From positions 672,816 to 736,815 of the forward strand of contig NZ_MOBX01000014.1 in NCBI RefSeq assembly GCF_003732425.1: a stretch of 64,000 bases of DNA. The letters run 5' to 3'. Origin of the DNA: Pseudomonas fluorescens (lineage in GTDB: Bacteria > Pseudomonadota > Gammaproteobacteria > Pseudomonadales > Pseudomonadaceae). Of the stretch, positions 60,471 to 64,000 are shown one piece after another. The position numbers were made by a program, and so were the translations under genes. Every line of letters begins with the position of its first letter. Position 1 is the first letter of the stretch. The notes under the pieces were generated by a model. That model was given only the letters and a program-made list of their open reading frames with translations, was not told where the DNA came from and did not search any database.

Positions 60471-60929
60471 TCAGTTCTCCAGAACGCTGAGCAGGCCAAG
60501 GGGCAGCGGAACGTCCATCACACGGTCGAACAGCAGGTAAAGACCAATGGCCATCAGGCTGATGATCACCACACTCGGTAGCCAGCGGCCGCCATACAGG
60601 CGCGCCATCGGTACGCCGGTGATGATGCTGGCGATGATGAAACCCAGTGATTCGAACGTGCCGGCGAACACCAGCAGCAGTGCGACGCAGATCGCAATCT
60701 TGGTCAGGGTTTCGCGATCCAGTGGCGGCTCGTCTTCGCTGTGTTTGATCGGTGCCGGGCGGAACACCATGTACAGCAGCGCCGCGCCCATCAGGCCGAG
60801 CATCAGCAGGGGAAAGGCGCGCGGGCCCACCGGTTCGTAGGAAAAAGCCGCTTGGTACGGCCACGCCATCAGTGCCAGGCCGGCACAGACCAGCAACAGC
60901 ACCGAGGCGAAAATGCGTTGAATAAGCAT
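60471..60929 (-). CDS. tctB: Tripartite tricarboxylate transporter small permease TctB
   Basis: A 152-residue membrane protein with four transmembrane segments (residues about 5-25, 40-55, 75-95, 115-135), the small subunit of the TctABC system. The FSYEPVGPRAFPLLMLGLMGAALLYM segment is characteristic. It lies between tctC and tctA on the same strand with a one-base gap to tctA. Confidence 0.9.
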   Translation of the reverse strand: MLIQRIFASVLLLVCAGLALMAWPYQAAFSYEPVGPRAFPLLMLGLMGAALLYMVFRPAPIKHSEDEPPLDRETLTKIAICVALLLVFAGTFESLGFIIASIITGVPMARLYGGRWLPSVVIISLMAIGLYLLFDRVMDVPLPLGLLSVLEN

Positions 60930-60985
60930 GGGAGCTCCTGTGCCGCGTCCCCGCAACCGGGAACGCAGCCGCTAGACAGAGGCGA

Positions 60986-61963
60986 TCACTGGATCAGGCC
61001 GAACTCTTTGGCCAGCACTTTGTAGTCCGCAACCTGCTTCTTCACGTAGGTGTCCAGTTCCGGGCCGGTCATGGCGAACGGGAACAGTTCACGCTGATCG
61101 CGCAGTTTGGCGAACTCATCGGAGGCCAGCAGTTTGTCGAACGCATCTTTCCACCAGGCGTAGTCTTCATCGCTGACTTTTGGCCCGAGGTAGAAGCCGC
61201 GCACCACCGGCCAGACGATGTCGTAGCCTTGCTCGCGAGCGGTCGGGATGTCTTTCATTTCCGGCTCGTCGAGACGCTTGTCGGCGAACACCGCGAGCAG
61301 GCGCATGTCACCGCTCTGGATGTGCGGCATGGAGTCGGAGATGTCGGTACTGCCGACTTGAATGTGACCGCCGAGCAGGGCCGTGGCGATTTCGCCGCCA
61401 CCCTCCAGCGCCACGTAACGCAGGTCGCGTGGGTTGATCCCGGCCGCTTTGGCGATCAGTGCGGTTTGCATCCAGTCTTGACTGCCAACGGTGCCTCCGG
61501 AACCGATCACCACGGAGCTCGGATCTTTCTTCAGCGCCTGAACGAGATCGTCGAGGGTCTTGTAGGGCGAATCGCTCTTCACCGCGATGGCGCCGTAGCT
61601 GGTGCCGACCGCTGCCAGCCAGCGCACGTTGGTCTCATCGAAACGACCGAACTTGCCTTGGGCCAGGTTCAACAGCGAACCGCTCGACCACGCGACCAAT
61701 GTGCCGGCATCGGCCGGACGCTGCGCGACCACGGCGTTATACGCCACCGCGCCGACACCGCCGGGCATGTAGGTCACACGCATCGGTTTGGTCAGCAGTT
61801 TCTGGTTGACCAGGGCGCTCTGCACCAGTTTGCAGGTCAGGTCGAAACCACCGCCGGGGGAGGCCGGGGCGATACATTCCGGACGTTTCGGTTCGGCCAT
61901 CAGTTGGCCGGCAAACAGGATGCAACTGGCGGCCAGTGCAACTTTACGCAGTGACAAATTCAT
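60986..61963 (-). CDS. tctC: Periplasmic tricarboxylate-binding protein TctC
   Basis: A 325-residue Bug-family binding protein with signal peptide (VALAASCILFAGQLMA). Family motifs are CIAPASPGGGFDLTCKLVQ near the mature start, YMPGGVGAVAYNAVVAQRPADAGTLVAW, and VVIGSGGTVGSQDW. It delivers citrate or another tricarboxylate to TctBA. First gene of tctCBA after the porin; GGAGAG precedes the ATG. Confidence 0.92.
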   Translation of the reverse strand: MNLSLRKVALAASCILFAGQLMAEPKRPECIAPASPGGGFDLTCKLVQSALVNQKLLTKPMRVTYMPGGVGAVAYNAVVAQRPADAGTLVAWSSGSLLNLAQGKFGRFDETNVRWLAAVGTSYGAIAVKSDSPYKTLDDLVQALKKDPSSVVIGSGGTVGSQDWMQTALIAKAAGINPRDLRYVALEGGGEIATALLGGHIQVGSTDISDSMPHIQSGDMRLLAVFADKRLDEPEMKDIPTAREQGYDIVWPVVRGFYLGPKVSDEDYAWWKDAFDKLLASDEFAKLRDQRELFPFAMTGPELDTYVKKQVADYKVLAKEFGLIQ

Positions 61964-61999
61964 TGGTCTCTCCACAGTTTCTTGTTGTAGGGGCTTTGT

Positions 62000-62039
62000 G
62001 TAGGAGCTGCCGAAGGCTGCGATCTTTTGATCTTGATCT
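62000..62039. repeat. Single REP arm, type A
   Basis: One copy of TGTAGGAGCTGCCGAAGGCTGCGATCTTTTGATC lies between the tctC start and the opdH stop. No opposite arm was found, unlike the paired copies elsewhere. Confidence 0.85.
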
Positions 62040-62055
62040 TCGACGTTTCAATCAA

Positions 62056-63348
62056 TTACCAAAGAGCAACGCTGTAGCTCACCAGCAAACGCACTTCGTC
62101 TGCATCGCGAGCCGAGTAGTTGGAGCGGTAAGTGGCATTACGCAAACGCACGGCGACATCCTTCAAGGCGCCGCTTTGTACTACATATTTGATTTCGGTG
62201 TTGCGCTCCCACTCTTTGCCTTCTTCGCCGTTCTTGAGCTTGATGTTGTCACCGCTCAAGTAGCGGCTCATGAAGCTCAGGCCAGGAATGCCGAGCTTGG
62301 CGAAGTCAAAGTCGTAGCGAGCCTGCCAGGAGCGTTCTTCAGCGCCGGCGAAATCGTTGATCTGGACGAAGTTGACCAGGTACGGGTCGCTGCCATCGAC
62401 ATACGGGAAGGCGCTGTCGCCGGACATGTGCTGATAACCGGCGCTGAACTTATGGCCGCTCAGCGCATAGCTGACCAGACCATTGAGCGAGCGGTTGTCG
62501 ATCTCGCCACCACGGGCGGCACCCTGATCATCACTTACGGCGAAACGCAGGTCGGTGGCGAAAGTGCCCGGGCCCATCGGCCGCGAGGCCACCAGGCCAA
62601 AGAAATGCTGGTTGTACACTTCGTCGAGTTGGGCAAAGTGGTAACTGCCGGTGATCTTGTCGGTGAACTTGTAGTCCACGCCGCCAAAATCGAAATGCTT
62701 GCCGGCAACGGTGCCAGCAAAACGGCTGTTCTTGTTGTTGAGGGCGATGTCCTCGAAATCGGTGCTGTCGCGATCCTTGGCTTTCTCCAGACGGCCGCCG
62801 GTGAAGGTCAGGTTCTTGATCTCTTTGGATGTCAGCAAACCGCCTTCAAAGGTCTGCGGCAGAATGCGTCCGTCGTTGGGCTTGAGGATCGGCAGTTCTG
62901 GAATCAGGCTGCCGATTTTCAGTTCGGTGGCGGAAATTTTCACTTTGCCGGTCAGGCCGACTTTCGAGTATTCATCCGCAGCGCGCCCGTCATCGTGGGT
63001 CGGCAGCAGGCCGGTACCGGTGCGGTCCGGACTCGAATCAAGTTTGACCCCGAGCATGCCCAGTGCGTCGACACCGAACCCCACGGTGCCGTCGGTGTAA
63101 CCCGATTGCAGATTGAGCATGAAACCCTGAGCCCATTCGTCACGCTTGGACTGTTGAGCACTGGTGCCATCGCGAAAGTCGCGGTTGAAATACATGTTGC
63201 GGGTTTCAAAGGTGGCGCTGCTGTCTTCAATGAAGTCGGCAAAACTCAACGGCGAAAAACCGGCAAGAGCGGCGGCACTGGCGAGGGCGGTGTGGCTGAA
63301 ACGGGAAGGGCGAACAGGCGTGGACGCCTGAGGCTGCATGGACGGCAT
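62056..63348 (-). CDS. opdH: OprD-family porin, OpdH-like (tricarboxylate uptake)
   Basis: A 430-residue outer-membrane porin with signal peptide (ALASAAALAGFSPLSFA) and OprD-family barrel: FETRNMYFNRDF near the mature start, LPQTFEGGLLTSKEIKNL, the GIPGLSFMSRYLSGDN loop region, and RLLVSYSVALW at the C-terminus. Position directly upstream of tctCBA and beside tctD matches OpdH, the tricarboxylate porin known from P. aeruginosa. A second ATG (63339) is three codons further in. The substrate is inferred from context. Confidence 0.88.
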   Translation of the reverse strand: MPSMQPQASTPVRPSRFSHTALASAAALAGFSPLSFADFIEDSSATFETRNMYFNRDFRDGTSAQQSKRDEWAQGFMLNLQSGYTDGTVGFGVDALGMLGVKLDSSPDRTGTGLLPTHDDGRAADEYSKVGLTGKVKISATELKIGSLIPELPILKPNDGRILPQTFEGGLLTSKEIKNLTFTGGRLEKAKDRDSTDFEDIALNNKNSRFAGTVAGKHFDFGGVDYKFTDKITGSYHFAQLDEVYNQHFFGLVASRPMGPGTFATDLRFAVSDDQGAARGGEIDNRSLNGLVSYALSGHKFSAGYQHMSGDSAFPYVDGSDPYLVNFVQINDFAGAEERSWQARYDFDFAKLGIPGLSFMSRYLSGDNIKLKNGEEGKEWERNTEIKYVVQSGALKDVAVRLRNATYRSNYSARDADEVRLLVSYSVALW

Positions 63349-63462
63349 GCGGGTGTACTCCGTTTATTGTTCTTATTGGTCGAAAACGCTTCGAGGCGTT
63401 TTTCTTTGCGCTGTGTGGCATCAGCGACGGCAGTCGGAACTGTCCGTGGGCCGATTCTAATC

Positions 63463-63484
63463 CGCTAACCTTTCGCTAACCTTT
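63463..63484. promoter_or_regulatory. Tandem 11-bp repeat, likely TctD operator
   Basis: CGCTAACCTTT is repeated head-to-tail at 63463-63473 and 63474-63484. OmpR-family regulators bind pairs of half-sites about one helical turn (10-11 bp) apart, so this is a good candidate for the TctD site. It lies about 115 bases from the opdH start and 100 bases from the tctD start. Confidence 0.6.
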
Positions 63485-63584
63485 CAGCTGACTTTCAAGG
63501 TTTTCGGGCTTCACAGCGGCGGTTGCGGCTGTAAACTCCGCGGCAAAGCGTGGCGTTGGCCATCCCTGAACGAGGTAAAAATCC

Positions 63585-64000
63585 ATGCGTGTTCTGCTCG
63601 TCGAAGACCATCTGCAACTGGCCGAAAGCGTTGCGCAGGCGCTCAAGAGCACCGGTCTGACCGTGGATGTTTTGCACGATGGCGTGGCTGCCGACCTGGC
63701 GCTGGGCAGCGAGGAATACGCCGTGGCGATCCTCGATGTCGGCCTGCCGCGCATGGACGGTTTCGAGGTGCTCGCGCGTTTGCGCGCACGCGGCAAGAAT
63801 CTGCCGGTGTTGATGCTGACGGCGCGCAGCGATGTGAAGGATCGCGTCCATGGCCTCAATCTGGGCGCCGACGATTACCTTGCCAAACCGTTCGAACTGA
63901 CTGAGCTGGAAGCCCGCGTCAAAGCCTTGCTGCGGCGCAGTGTGCTCGGTGGCGAACGCCAGCAGCGCTGCGGCGTGCTGGCCTACGACCTCGACACCCG
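63585..64000 (+). CDS. tctD: Response regulator TctD (partial, 3' end outside window)
   Basis: An OmpR-family response regulator, seen from its ATG 63585 (GAGG upstream) through the receiver domain into the start of the DNA-binding domain, 138 residues so far. The phosphorylation site is Asp51 (LDVGLP), with acidic Glu7/Asp8, and Lys101 in AKPFEL. Divergent from the opdH-tctCBA genes, it is the expected regulator of tricarboxylate uptake with a TctE sensor presumably beyond the window. The final residues read RRSVLGGERQQR. Confidence 0.88.
   Translation, partial: MRVLLVEDHLQLAESVAQALKSTGLTVDVLHDGVAADLALGSEEYAVAILDVGLPRMDGFEVLARLRARGKNLPVLMLTARSDVKDRVHGLNLGADDYLAKPFELTELEARVKALLRRSVLGGERQQRCGVLAYDLDT

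Noticed and set aside
1..64000. CRISPR array, prophage, integron or intact insertion sequence
   Set aside because: No regularly spaced short repeats with unique spacers, no phage structural genes, no integrase or transposase frame was found. The only tandem array is the 224-bp triplication.

Overview
This 64 kb window is an ordinary chromosomal segment of a high-GC gamma-proteobacterium, almost certainly of the Pseudomonas fluorescens group. The basis is an emhABC/ttgABC RND pump with its TetR regulator and operator, phaG (which closely matches the P. putida PhaG I remember), OprD-type porins, ornithine-lipid genes olsBA, a tct tricarboxylate uptake locus, and about twenty REP/BIME palindromes of three sequence types between genes. 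No rRNA, CRISPR array, prophage or intact insertion sequence was seen. One tRNA (Gly, anticodon CCC) is present.

Layout. 1-2.3 kb: end of a Tam-like methyltransferase and an OprD porin. 2.3-9 kb: RND efflux operon emhABC with divergent emhR. 9.2-12.5 kb: arsR-MFS-xenobiotic reductase operon divergent from acpH, with a repeated ATCGCGAT operator. 12.6-15.2 kb: olsBA and a divergent degenerate acyl-CoA-dehydrogenase-like gene. 15.4-19.2 kb: serine hydrolase, a small protein whose 3' end plus a REP is tandemly triplicated, YceI and ClsB. 19.3-28.3 kb: BglX, LemA plus two TPM proteins, methyltransferase, EamA exporter, DJ-1/PfpI, RHH and YegP-like genes. 28.4-34.4 kb: a beheaded DapA-family gene, a SIR2-like DUF4917 gene, Fe-alcohol dehydrogenase, a decayed ParE-type toxin, a tandem pair of unknown secreted paralogues, FosA and LysE. 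34.4-42.9 kb: a diguanylate cyclase, KGG and DUF4142 stress proteins, two methyltransferases, a folded RNA-like leader before a DUF6124 gene, an orphan hicB, tRNA-Gly, phaG and rsuA. 42.7-54.6 kb: a second diguanylate cyclase and a complete guanidine-utilisation operon under a guanidine-I (ykkC) riboswitch. 54.9-58 kb: two Tyr-rich lipoproteins, an enoyl-CoA hydratase-family gene and ung. 58-64 kb: tctCBA, an AbrB-family membrane gene, an OpdH-type porin and the start of the divergent response regulator tctD.

How the genes work together. The best-defined unit is the guanidine operon: a riboswitch senses guanidine, an ABC transporter imports it, a biotin carboxylase carboxylates it, two DUF1989 proteins deiminate it, and AtzF hydrolyses allophanate. 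The genes look like classical urea carboxylase genes, but the riboswitch argues for guanidine as substrate. The carboxylase carries an in-frame REP palindrome in the linker between its two central domains, the most unusual sequence event in the window. The second coherent unit is tricarboxylate uptake: outer-membrane porin, periplasmic binding protein, TctBA permease and TctD, with an OmpR-type tandem 11-bp repeat in the divergent promoter region.

The least-explained items are the structured leader of the DUF6124 gene (long stem, several hairpins, and three mutually complementary or identical TTTAGTAG/CTACTAA segments), the tandem secreted paralogues at 31.8-33.3 kb, and the 213-bp long-armed palindrome at 24.0-24.2 kb.
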